Below, piece by piece: positions 21,531-32,100 of a stretch of 64,000 nt of DNA. A program made the position numbers and the translations under genes. Position 1 is the stretch's first letter; the number at the start of each line of letters is the position of its first letter. The notes under the pieces are model-generated. The model had not been told where the DNA came from and ran no database searches. It saw only the letters and a program-made list of their open reading frames with translations. Source of the stretch: Nothopassalora personata (taxonomy: Eukaryota; Ascomycota; Dothideomycetes; Mycosphaerellales; Mycosphaerellaceae); NCBI GenBank assembly GCA_033816765.1, contig CM066293.1:1612001-1676000 (forward strand), read 5' to 3'.

Positions 21531-22554
21531 TCACGGAAGCCGCGGTCTTGTTCTCGGAACCTCGCTGTTTGTTGCGTTAGGAGCGGTGCTAGTCTCGGTC
21601 GCTTCACTGCTGCTATTGGTGTTGTATGGGTCGATCCCACATCTGGCCATACACTTTCGACTGCCCCAGTTGGCGCCTGTGCCGATGGGGCGGATGTTGG
21701 CCGCACTCTCATCGTTCAGGACGTTACCACCGAACGCGGCGTTGACCCAGTCCCAGTCGAAGCCGTTGGTGAATATATTGCCGATGTTCAGAGTTCCTGC
21801 ATCCTCGTCGGTGAGAGCAGAGACCAGCATAGCGTCCTTGCAAGCTGCAGATATATCAGCAGATGGTCGGCCCGCTGGAGATGAGGGAGTGGCGGTGAAG
21901 AAGAGGGCTGTTTCATCGTTTTACACCAGACAGTCCTGTTGTCACGCCCAACAAGCTACAACAGCATGTCGTCATGAGCTCAAATGCTCATCTGGGCTAT
22001 GATTCTCGGACAAAGACTAACGCAAGACTCACCTTCGTTGCCCATCATATGAAGAGCGCCTGCAGGAAAGATGGTTGCCTTCATCGGCGTGAGGTGTGTC
22101 GTTATAGTATGAGCTCCATTCTCTTCTTGCATCCAAGTCGTGGTATTGCCAGTAATGGCGACCACCCAATTAGCCGCGCGGGGATGATAGTGCGGTGGCA
22201 ACATGGCGCATGGTCCAAGCTGTACTATTGCCACTGAAGAGCGGTCAGCTTGTGCTACAGGAGCGTCGTCATGCAGGACCACTAACAGGTCAGACCGTTC
22301 TTGCGAGCAGGTGGGAAGGTAGCTGCATTCATATTCGCGACACCGCCAGGCCTTGTGGTGAAGAACGGTTGCTGTTGAGAGAAGTCAAAGATCCAATCGT
22401 CGTCGTTGGGTAGTAGGCCAAGTCTGTCGAGCTGGGTGGCAGCAGTGTCAAGCTTGGCCATGAGTCCTGGGAACCTCGTGAAGTCGATAGTGATGGCCCT
22501 TCTCGCCAGCAAGGCGAGGATGGCCCCGATGGCCAGTGGTGATTTACGAAACAT
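21531..22554 (-). CDS. Secreted spherulin-1A-like cupin
   Basis: Germin/spherulin-type single-cupin protein, predicted secreted. Exons (minus) are 22554-22296, 22233-22033 and 21844-21531, giving 257 residues with matching phases. The N-terminus MFRKSPLAIGAILALLARR is a signal peptide. Cupin motif 1 is LGPCAMLPPHYHPRAANWV, with the HxH metal ligands. Motif 2 is FPAGALHMMGN, with the third His. The spherulin tail DWDWVNAAFGGNV and the paired Cys of SRKCMARCGI are present. The first intron's donor (GTCTGA) is less usual but keeps the family alignment. The ATG at 22554 is chosen over upstream in-frame ATGs because it begins the signal peptide. Enzyme activity is unknown; related proteins are stress- or wall-associated. 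Confidence 0.88.
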
Positions 22555-23600
22555 GCTGTAATGTATGGTTCTCTCCGGCCGAGTGGTTGAGAAGTGCTGT
22601 GCTATACTGTGTCTCGTGTGCGAAGTCGTACCTGGAGCTGGAGCTGAATGGTTGAAAAGCCGAATTCTGTGGGTAAGTGAGGGACGAAGATATGGAATAT
22701 CCCTGCCGAAAGCCCCAACAGATTTATGGACTAGCAGTTCCCTGAGGATGGTATTAGGAGTCAAAGCTGGAGTCCCAAGGAGAGGGAACACTTCTATATA
22801 TCCTGTGTCCTCCCACCGGGCACAGTCACTTGGCGCTATGCCATGGCCGAGGGAAAGCGGCCAGAACGACACTTCCAGAGACATCAAGCTAGTCTATAAT
22901 CTAGGAGGCTTCCATAATTCCGATCGCACCTGCTCTGTCATCGAGTCCAGGGAGGCGTGCAATATATGGAAACGGACAATGAACTCATCATACTGGCCCC
23001 AGCCACAGACCAGCGGTCTGAAATGCTGTTCAATTATTGGCTGTCTCTGTTCGGCCTGTATGAAGAAAGTACGTAATGGGCGTCCAGATCAAGGTGACAA
23101 TTTCGAGGCCCAACCAGACTCTCATATGGGTAGACGTCCACTACGAACGGCCCTTCGACGAATAGTCCGGTTCAATCAGAAGCATAGCCGCCAGTGTCGA
23201 GCATCCTCATGAATTTGTTCGTGTTGCTTAGTGGCGTGGTCCCTGGTCTGCGCCATGAACTCGGCAGAAGTACATTCGATCGTCGACCTGTGGCCTTGGG
23301 CTCGTACCTGAAACGTTCTGCCGTCTCCAGCAAGTCCTGGCATTGCACAATGCAGGCAGTGCCGGTCGGAGGAGCAGCTTGCAACGGGTGGCGTGCTGGT
23401 CACACTTCAGAATTCCGCGTACAACATCAGCCAGTGCGATGTTGAGACGATGCAATGCCGCTGTGCGGTAGGGCTGGGCGGCTCTTTCATGACCCGACCT
23501 GAGACAGTTGACAGTTGGGAGCTCTTTCAAGTTATGTGCTGTGTGCTGTATGGAAGATTGGTGTCGATGCTGCTTGGCACAGCCGCCGCCATAACCGCTA
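22555..23600. other. Intergenic, nothing recognised
   Basis: Upstream region of the cupin gene. Overlapping open frames on both strands are antisense to each other and show no family motif. Confidence 0.45.
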
Positions 23601-23846
23601 CTGTGTTTGCTGTATTTGCTGTATTTGCTGTATTTGCTGTATTTGCTGTATTTGCTGTATTTGCTGTATTTGCTGTATTTGCTGTATTTGCTGTATTTGC
23701 TGTATTTGCTGTATTTGCTGTATTTGCTGTATTTGCTGTATTTGCTGTATTTGCTGTATTTGCTGTATTTGCTGTATTTGCTGTATTTGCTGTATTTGCT
23801 GTATTTGCTGTATTTGCTGTATTTGCTGTGTTTGCTGTGTTTGCTG
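23601..23846. repeat. 9-bp minisatellite, about 27 copies of TGTATTTGC
   Basis: A near-perfect array with a 9-bp period. Internal units are identical by eye; variant units with TGTGTTTGC sit only at the two edges (one at the left, two at the right). Because 9 is a multiple of 3 and no rotation creates a stop, it is open in all six frames (FAV, CIC, YLL; ANT, QQI and others). Open frames crossing it, including 23393-24016 plus, are therefore not evidence of a gene. Confidence 0.95.
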
Positions 23847-24048
23847 ACAAGGAATCATACTCATCTCATCCCTTAAGCCACGATGCTGACAATCGCGACC
23901 TGATGTTGTGTTGTTGTCGGTGTTGTGCTGTGCAAACAAAGGAGGAAGAAAAAAGAAAAGAGATCGACGCCAGTCTCAAAATGACAAGCGCCGATCTTGC
24001 CGACCTCACCTCCTGACTTGCTGACTTCATGTTATGCAGTCGAACACC

Positions 24049-24626
24049 CTCGCGACCAGTGTTGGGAAAAAGGTAGTAATAGTAAGAGTTATAGTAATTA
24101 CTACTTACTAATAGTAATTACTATTTACTATAGTAATACCTATTACTATAGCCTTAGGGAAAGTCTTACTATTACTATTTACTATTACTATTTTACTATA
24201 ATAGTAATTACTATTTACTATAGTAATGGTAATACTTAAATATAGGCTTACGTAATAAGATTTAGGTTATCTAGGGATTATATATATATTTAATATTACT
24301 ATTAGACTATTAACTAGTATTCTATATCCTACTATAGCTATCTTGTAGAGTCTACTCTAAGTAGCGTAATTTAATAGCTTACTTAAGTACCTATTATACT
24401 AGTAGTAGTAATACTACTTACTATATAGTAATTACTATTTACTATTACTCTTACTATTCTCTTACTATTACTATTACTCTACTACTATAGTTATTACTAT
24501 TACTCTAGACCCTCGGAAAATGTAGTAATTACTATTTACTATTACTCTTACTATTTATAGTAGGAGTAATTGCTATACTCTTACTCCTTACTCCTTACTC
24601 TTACTACTCTCAACACTGCTCGCGAC
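24049..24626. mobile_element. hAT-type MITE with 8-bp target duplication
   Basis: The element itself is 24057-24618 (562 bp). It is flanked on both sides by CTCGCGAC (24049-24056 and 24619-24626), a perfect 8-bp duplication as made by hAT transposases. The left end is CAGTGTTGGGAAAAAGGTAG. The right end, on the other strand, is CAGTGTTGAGAGTAGTAAGA. The interior is made of TAGTAATTACTATTTACTAT-like palindromic units and codes for nothing. The relic at 8252 appears to be the same family. Confidence 0.85.
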
Positions 24627-24898
24627 CCGCTGTAGTGATATGCACGACACGACCGACTTCGAGGATCCCGGTCCCACTGCATCGGTGAGCTTTTCAGGCC
24701 CTTGTACTCCTCAACAATTGTCAGCTCGGTACCAACGGTGCTACCCGAGCAAATCCGAATCAAAACATGATACGTTGCAGCCTGAGGCGGCGAGCAACGT
24801 GCAGTCGTGCACGGGAGTTTCGTCGAGTCTCGAGCATGGGAGAAGGCTTTCCTTTGCACTGTACAGCCCCGCAACTTCTATACGTGCTCATTGGAATA

Positions 24899-25618
24899 TC
24901 ACCACTTGCTACGGTACAGATACTGCTCAATCCCTGAGATCCGCTGGTCCATGCTCGACACCTGCTGCTGCAGTCCTCGAGACTGCTGCTCAAGCACAGA
25001 GACACGCGTCGACAGCGCCTTCTGAGCCTCTTTGACCCAATCGTTCAACTCCTCCAGCAGAGAGCGCCGTGTCTTCGCTTCAGCATCGAGCGCATCCTGC
25101 ATGTCCTTGGCCACGTCCTCGGCGAAATATTCCTTGAGCTGACCATGGAGCTTCTGCTTCTCTTCGCCGACCTTTGCTATGACAGCATGGTGCATTGCGA
25201 TGACTTGGCGGTTGAGCTGTGCGTGGATCTCGGCTTGCTCGGTGATGTTCTTGTCCTGGAGCCGCTTGCGCTCTTTCGCTACGAGTTCACGTTCTTGGCT
25301 GAGCTTCTTCACTGCGTTGGCCAGGTCGGTGCTTTGCGCTTTCACGCTGGCTGTGAGTTGGTCGATGGCGGCAGTGGTGGCTGCGTGTTCTGCCGGGCCA
25401 GTCTTTAGCTTTGCTGCGTAGGAGGATTTCGATGACTCTCTCGTTGCAGCTGCTTCGGTCAGTGGCAGGAAAGGGCCGCGTGATTGCGCAGAGGGTGAAT
25501 CTTGCTTCTGTACATCTTTCGATGATTCGGATGTTGTTTCTGACGACGATGCCACAACCTGCCAATCGTCGTCGATGGCCACCATCTCGTGAGGGGCTTC
25601 TCCTTCGTTCTCTGACAT
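24899..25618 (-). CDS. Coiled-coil protein of unknown function
   Basis: Intronless frame of 239 residues. Residues 1-60 are acidic and Ser-rich (EMVAIDDDWQVVASSSETTS). From about residue 80 to the end there are long amphipathic helices rich in Glu, Lys, Gln and Ala, with predicted coiled coil: LSQERELVAKERKRLQDKNI, and near the C-terminus RVSVLEQQSRGLQQQVSSMD. No catalytic motif or membrane segment. It is tail-to-tail with nothing on the left; the hAT MITE ends 273 bp beyond its stop. I do not recognise the family. Confidence 0.7.
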   Translation of the reverse strand: MSENEGEAPHEMVAIDDDWQVVASSSETTSESSKDVQKQDSPSAQSRGPFLPLTEAAATRESSKSSYAAKLKTGPAEHAATTAAIDQLTASVKAQSTDLANAVKKLSQERELVAKERKRLQDKNITEQAEIHAQLNRQVIAMHHAVIAKVGEEKQKLHGQLKEYFAEDVAKDMQDALDAEAKTRRSLLEELNDWVKEAQKALSTRVSVLEQQSRGLQQQVSSMDQRISGIEQYLYRSKW

Positions 25619-26110
25619 TGTTGCAGTCTTTCTGTCGATTATTAGTAAATGTTAGTCATTGCGAATCGTGTTCAGGCCCACCCTTTGTTAGACATTTGAT
25701 GCATGGATCGGAGCAGATGTTCCTGTTCAGATATAGATCTGCGCTTGCAATGCTTGCCAGGTGAAGTGATGTGTGAAGGAGTGCCCGGGGCGCGTTATAA
25801 GTAATGCTTCGATTTATACTTGCGATGTTCACGGGTTCAGTGGCGAATGCGTGAGCGTACTTCATGCCTTCACGACTGAGACAAACAAAACTGGTCTGAG
25901 AGGCTGCGTGCATGATGAGCAATGAGAAGTCCCATGAAGTATGTCCTGACGTGTTTGGCTATCTATGATCAACGACAGACAGTCCTTGCGCTGTACATCC
26001 ACACCTCAGCGCCATGTTTGCAACAAAGGTCGCAAGAAGCATCGATGCGCTGGCGGTTGTGGCACGATGTGTGACTATCAAGACATGCCAAAAACTCCAG
26101 CTTGATGTCC
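25619..26110. other. Intergenic between coiled-coil gene and DNMT5-like gene
   Basis: About 490 bp holding the promoter of the coiled-coil gene and the 3' end of the DNMT5-like gene. No open frame of note. Confidence 0.5.
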
Positions 26111-29100
26111 TCAATCCTCATCATCTTCAGTAAAGTTGCGCCCAAAGTGCAATCCCGAAGAGTAGTCCTCATACCCAAGAATCCTCTTCCTGCCATGAGC
26201 AAATTCAGCACTCTCATCGGACTCATTCGCGCACGCCTCCAACCAGCTCTGTGGACGCAAGCTAAATCTGCCGTGCTCGCAGACAAGTTGCGTTCGCTCA
26301 CGTCTGCGTTCTGGTCTCATGTTCAAGATGCTCAGTCTTGGTGGCGGGGCGAGCGCCGGAGCCCCTTGCTCAAGCAAAGCATCGACGCGCTTCTCCCGAT
26401 GTTCAAGTACATCGACGTCGATGGTGTTAAGCGCAACAAAGCGGTAGACATGAATCTGTTTGGTCTGTCCATATCGACGTGCTCGGCCAATCGCCTGTGC
26501 CATCGTTGCGTCGTATTCGTACTGGGTCTCCCTAAGCAGAGGACTGAGGAAGAGAATGTGATTCGCATTCTGCAAGTTCAATCCCGCTGCAGTGTCGGAC
26601 GATGCGTTGAGCACAAGTACTGTCGTCTGTGATGGAGTTCCGGCGCTGTCACGGAACTCTTCAGCGTAGGTAGACGCAGCGCTAGAGTTTCTCACAACGA
26701 TTGCCGTTATGTCGCAGTCTTTCAGGGATTCTGCCATAAGTTGCACCTCAGACTCATATTGCACGAATAGGATAGCCTGCTCTTTTGACTCCTGCACCTG
26801 AGTGAGGACATCCATGACAGCCTGTACCTTCGCGCTGCAGTCCTTAGGCTTTGTCGTCTCGTCGACGGGTCTGCTTGCCCTTAGCAAAACCACTTCTGAC
26901 ATGTCAGCTGCGCATCCTGGTGCTGGACAGCTGGTGCCTGCCGTTCCATGAAATCTCTGTTCACACTGCTGGCATACAACGTGTCCGCATACGGGAGAAA
27001 GTGCCACGGGGTTGGAGCCTACGCCGGTGCATTGCGCTGCGTCGCAAAATGTACCTCCTTTCGGACCAGATGAATAGTCACCTGCCAGAGTCTCTTGGAC
27101 ATTGCTCAGGTACCGCGCGGACCTCCAATCATCGACGAGGTCATTGCACAGCTCGTTTAGCCGAGCGATCATGACCCTCTTTCCGGCGCCTCGACCCTTC
27201 TTTGGCTTCTCTGTATCGCTGGCAGGTTCATCGTCATCACCACCCAACTTTGGAAAATTCTCTGTATCGCTGCCGGATGCATCATCAAGAGATTCCGGTG
27301 GCTTCTTACTGTCCACCATCGTAATCACCGTCTTCGTGACCGCGGCATCGCCGAGCATGCCATTCTGTAGCCAGACCACCCAGTGCTTGAAGTTCTCAGG
27401 CTCAATCTTGCGAGCGTGAACGATTGCTTTTGGTAACTGCGCCGAGAGCGATGCGATGCGTCGCTGTGCTTCTTCGCACAGTACATCGAATTCAATGCCG
27501 CCAGCAATGTTCGATGCAGCTTTTGAAAGCGCTTGTTCTGGGCCATCGTCTGCATCGATAACACTACCGAAGCGGGACTGACGGCTGGTTCTTTGGCTAC
27601 TCTTGGTCAAGCGCATGCCTTGCGCCTTGGTATGCTGGAAAAGCTCCATGTAAAGACCCTGATGAACGCCATCGAGCTTTACGGGAACAAGATGCTCCTC
27701 ATACGTAAGAGCTTTATCGAAGTCCATGACATTCCGACGTACGAATGTGGAGAGGAACTTTTGATGAAGCTCATAAATCCGTGCGTGTTGGGTCTCGGAT
27801 GGGGTCTCTCGAAAGGCGTGAAAGCGTTCAGAAGGGGTCATCTGTTCTGCGAGCTTACGAGCGTTGCTCGATTTCATGACGCTTCTCCCATCGCCACCGA
27901 TTGGCAGCTTGACGCCGAGGAGACTCGCGACCTGAGCGCTGTCCTGGAAGTCGCCAAGATCAGGTGTGGCAGAAAGTCCCCACCGCTTGTCAGCGTGCAG
28001 GGTGTATATTGCGAGCCGCTCTCTCGAGTCCAGCTGATGGAATTCATCGACAAGCATGCGATTGAAGTAGAACATCTCGAAGAGCGGAGAGCCTACGTGA
28101 GCAGTATCGAGCTTTGCGGACGCTGTTGTTTTAGCGGTAGAGACTTTGTTCTTGCCTTTTTCCTTTGCCGCGACGTAGGCAGCACCACGCAGTCTTTTGC
28201 TGGGGATGTGCATAGTGTATTGGTCGCTCGCGATGGCTTCATGGTACTTCTCCTGGAGATGTCTTCGCAAGGAGGGAGCCCCTTTTCGCCGCAATAGATC
28301 AACATGTGCTCGGAGCCTATCTTTGGCACTCCTTAACCACTCCTCGTAAGCGCGTGGTTTGCTTGTCGCAGGTCCGGGAATCGCAGCGGATGCAGCAAGA
28401 CGGTCCACGTACGACTCGCTGACCAGCACATTGCGGCTCAAAACGATGATAGTAGCTTCAACAAAGTCTTGGATGGTGAACTTCGACAGGTCGCTTGTCT
28501 TTACCACCTTGAGCACTTTGCCCGGGTTTCGAAGCTTGAGGCGGATCTCGTCACACCACTGACCCACCAAAGATGAAGGGCATACAATCAACGAGGCGGC
28601 AGTAGATATCAGGCCAGGAGATAGACGTTTGTCTAACTGCTGCACGATTGTGCCCTTCCCAGCTTCACGGAGATGTGAGTCAATGAGGGCGAGGCTGGTG
28701 ATCGTCTTGCCAAAGCCAGGATGGTCGGCGCAGATGCCTCCCTTGACCTGTATACTGCCTCTGGCTCGCACCTCAGCTCTCCAGCCTATAGCAGATAGCG
28801 TGGCTTCGCTCACTTCCTGTAGCTCGAACGAGGCACCAGCTTCTTGACGGTGCATCCAGTTTAGCATCCGCACTTGATTAGGAAAGAGCGTTACGTTCAT
28901 GTCATACTTCAGAGAGGCACGGGAGAGCTCTTCTGTATGTCGCAAGCGGAACGGTTTGAACACGAACGGTTGCTCTGCGCTTGCTGTGAACCGCCACTCG
29001 AGCCGAACACTACCATCCAGGCCGTCTGTCTTGGCTAGACGCGCACAAGCTCTGTGGGCCAACGTGTTGATATTGATAGCAAGTTCTAGGTGCATATTCG

Positions 29101-32100
29101 AGTCCTTGCGAGTAGCTGTTACGAACAACGGATCTGGCCTTGTCTTGATGGCTCGCTCGTAGATACCAGCGCTTACAGGATCTTCGAGCGGGAGGATATC
29201 ACCGCGGTCGTTTAAGCCCCAGAGCTTGCGCGGTGGTGAAGGTGCACAGGTATTGCACTGAACATTACTGGTCCTCAGCGGTAAGGGTGACCATTGAGCG
29301 ACGTCCAAATTGCGAGCCATTAGCTCCATTATCCACGTACTTTGCTCAAATTCCCGCTTCTGGGTTAGCTTTCCATCCAGCTGGGGAAATGTATCTGCAA
29401 CTTCAGTAGATAGCACGCAGCTAAGCATGAGCTGCGCTTCCCGACATGCCGTGCTTTGTTCCAGGTACATTGGTCGCTTGAGCTCGAGCTGTATCTTCGA
29501 CTCTCGCAGTTGGTGGGGAAGAGGTAGCCAGTGATCATCGATCAAGAGGTCTGTGTGAGTCACGGCTGGAATGCCGGTCCTGCTGCCTGTCGAGAATGCA
29601 CGCCAGCTTGGCGGCAGTCGAGCGATGACCTGTCGCACGATGCCATAGTCGAGGCGTTCTATGTCATGTGAGAACACAAAGCAGTCCTTCTCCGGGTCGC
29701 CGGTCGGTGTAGGATCTAAGAACAGATATGTAGGTGGGCTGCCCTCTGGCAATTGTCGGATATAGAGACTGTCGCAGGCTGTCCCACATAAATGAAGATG
29801 TCGATAAGTCCCGTTCAGCTGTTGTGCAATATCTGCATGATCTTTGTCGTCCATCTGGAGGCTCAAATATTCCCACAAAAAATGTTCGGTGTAATCCGGC
29901 AACTTTACACGATTCCAAAGTGAAGCAATCTTCGTGCCAGAGCCGGTAATGCTCAGGGATACAGATTCCCTTACTGGCGATCGAAGCGTCCATGAATTGC
30001 CGAAGAAGTTTTCAACAGCAGACGCCTTTGCGATAGGCTGTTGTAGCAGTTTTCGCAAAGAGTCGTTGGCGGGTAGGCTCTTCGCCGTGTGTGCATAGAG
30101 ACGCCATTCCGCTCTAGCCGGATCACAAAGAACCAGCTCAAGGGTAGCATCATCTGCGACAAATGTGACTGTCCAACAATGCGTGCGGATAATCCGCTGG
30201 AATGCAAACTTAGCGTCTAGCGCAGCTCGAGCTGCATGGCGATAGTCGTCTGATGTTCCTGACAGCAAGACTGAAAGATCATACTCGCCATCGAGCTCTA
30301 GTCTCATCGGAAGTATTGCCTTGAGCTCATCCTCGAATAGCCTGGGTGATATTCGTCCATTGCTTATCAACGGCCGGTGTCGGTACTGATGGGCTGGATT
30401 ACCTCCACAACCAGTGCATGTCGTGTGTCCACAATCGACACATTGCTGAATGGGCTTCTCTGCCATACCCGTTTTACCTTCGCAGAAACATCTTCGCATG
30501 GCCTGCTCGGCACGACATAGCAGAGCAGCCATGTCGATGGCCGACCTTGCATGGTCATACGCGACAGTCTCGATTTTGTCGGGTTCAGCAATTGCTTGGC
30601 CCGATCTGGCCACCATGGCATGAGCCATGCGCAGATCTCCGTCTTGCGCTATAGCTTTGTGGCCCACGATGAGCGCTGACAGTATAGCAGCGCCCATCAC
30701 CATGCTGCTCATGGCGTTACCGGCGAGATCCTGTATGTTCGAATGTGTCTCGGTTGTGAACGACATCTTGTCAATCGGCAGACCCTGTAAAGTGAGCATT
30801 TCTTGTGGCGCGAAAAGTCTGGCGCGAAGAGTCGAATAGAACATCCCCGAGGGAGTCAAACATCCAACGATCCCGAAGGCCGTACTATCATGCTCCATGT
30901 AGACATTCTGGGATACATTATAGACGCGATCTTTGTAGCGATTGTCGTAACTCGAGCGCAGTTTCCTCAAGTAGTTGCAATCGATGGTGTCGTTCACGCG
31001 GTCCACGGTGGAGCGGTGGAAAGCCTGCTGGCTGTGCTCAGGCGGTCGAAGTGCACCGCTCTCTGACCATCCTGTTATAGGTCGTGCCGTGCCAAGTCGT
31101 TCCTCTTGTCTGGTCTGCTCCTGGGTGATCTTGCAAGCCGCCCAAGCTCTTTCCGTCCTGGGTTCGTCTGCGCGATAATGTTGCCTAGACACGGCGTCGT
31201 TTGGCAAAAGGAAAGCAGACACCGGCGAAGATGCGGGCCGCTTGAACTTGCCCAGCCGTGTTGTCCAGGCCGCCGAAACTCCTTCAAGGCTGTTCGCTTC
31301 AAGCTTCGCTCGGTCGAAACAAACCATGTAACCGCGTTGTCGCGTCTGAGGGACGTAAAAGTCCTTAGTGTCGACGCGTACTGCAGCACAATCGTATCCA
31401 ATCTTCTCGTAGTCCTCTAGCATTCTGTCCCAGGGCGCGTCTCTAACATTCTCGAAGATGATAATCGCCGGTCGCTCTACCACAGCATAAGCACGAACGG
31501 CGTTCCACACTTCGCCAGACTCGCCACCATCATCAATGCCCTTCTTGAGATTGTTCAAGGGCGAGTAGTCCACACACGGAGTTCCTGCTATTAGAATCTG
31601 CACACCTCCCGGGATGCGTACCTTGGCGCCGTAAGCAGTCGTAGCGACGCGCTCTTCCTGCTCCAGAGCTTCGACGAACTCCGTGACGTCCGCGAAAATG
31701 ATAGGTGGATGGAAATTGCGCTCAATGTAAGCCTGCTTGAATGGCACGATCTCAGCCGAAAACGCATGCTCAACCTCAATACTTAACCTGCCTGAGCTCT
31801 TTAGAGAATCGCGGACCATCTCAAGCGCGAGTAACGGCGACTCGGTGCCAGAGCAGACAGTAGCAATACGGACGGGTGTGGAATGCAGATGTTTGATTGC
31901 ATCTTCGAGACCCAGCTCCAATCCTCGCTTTGTCAAGTCGTCAAAGATGTCGGAGACGTCGGACATAGGAGGCAGACTTTCCACGATACCGTTGCCCCAT
32001 TCCTTAGGTCTTGTGGTAAGAGATTTTACCTTCTTAGAAGACTTGGCGGCGGTCTTTGCACGTCCTTTGACAATCGGAGCGGTACGGTTGTTGACGTTCG

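Noticed and set aside
23393..24016. 207-codon frame with FAV repeats
   Set aside because: Most of its length is the 9-bp minisatellite, which is open in every frame; the flanks have no domain or splice support.
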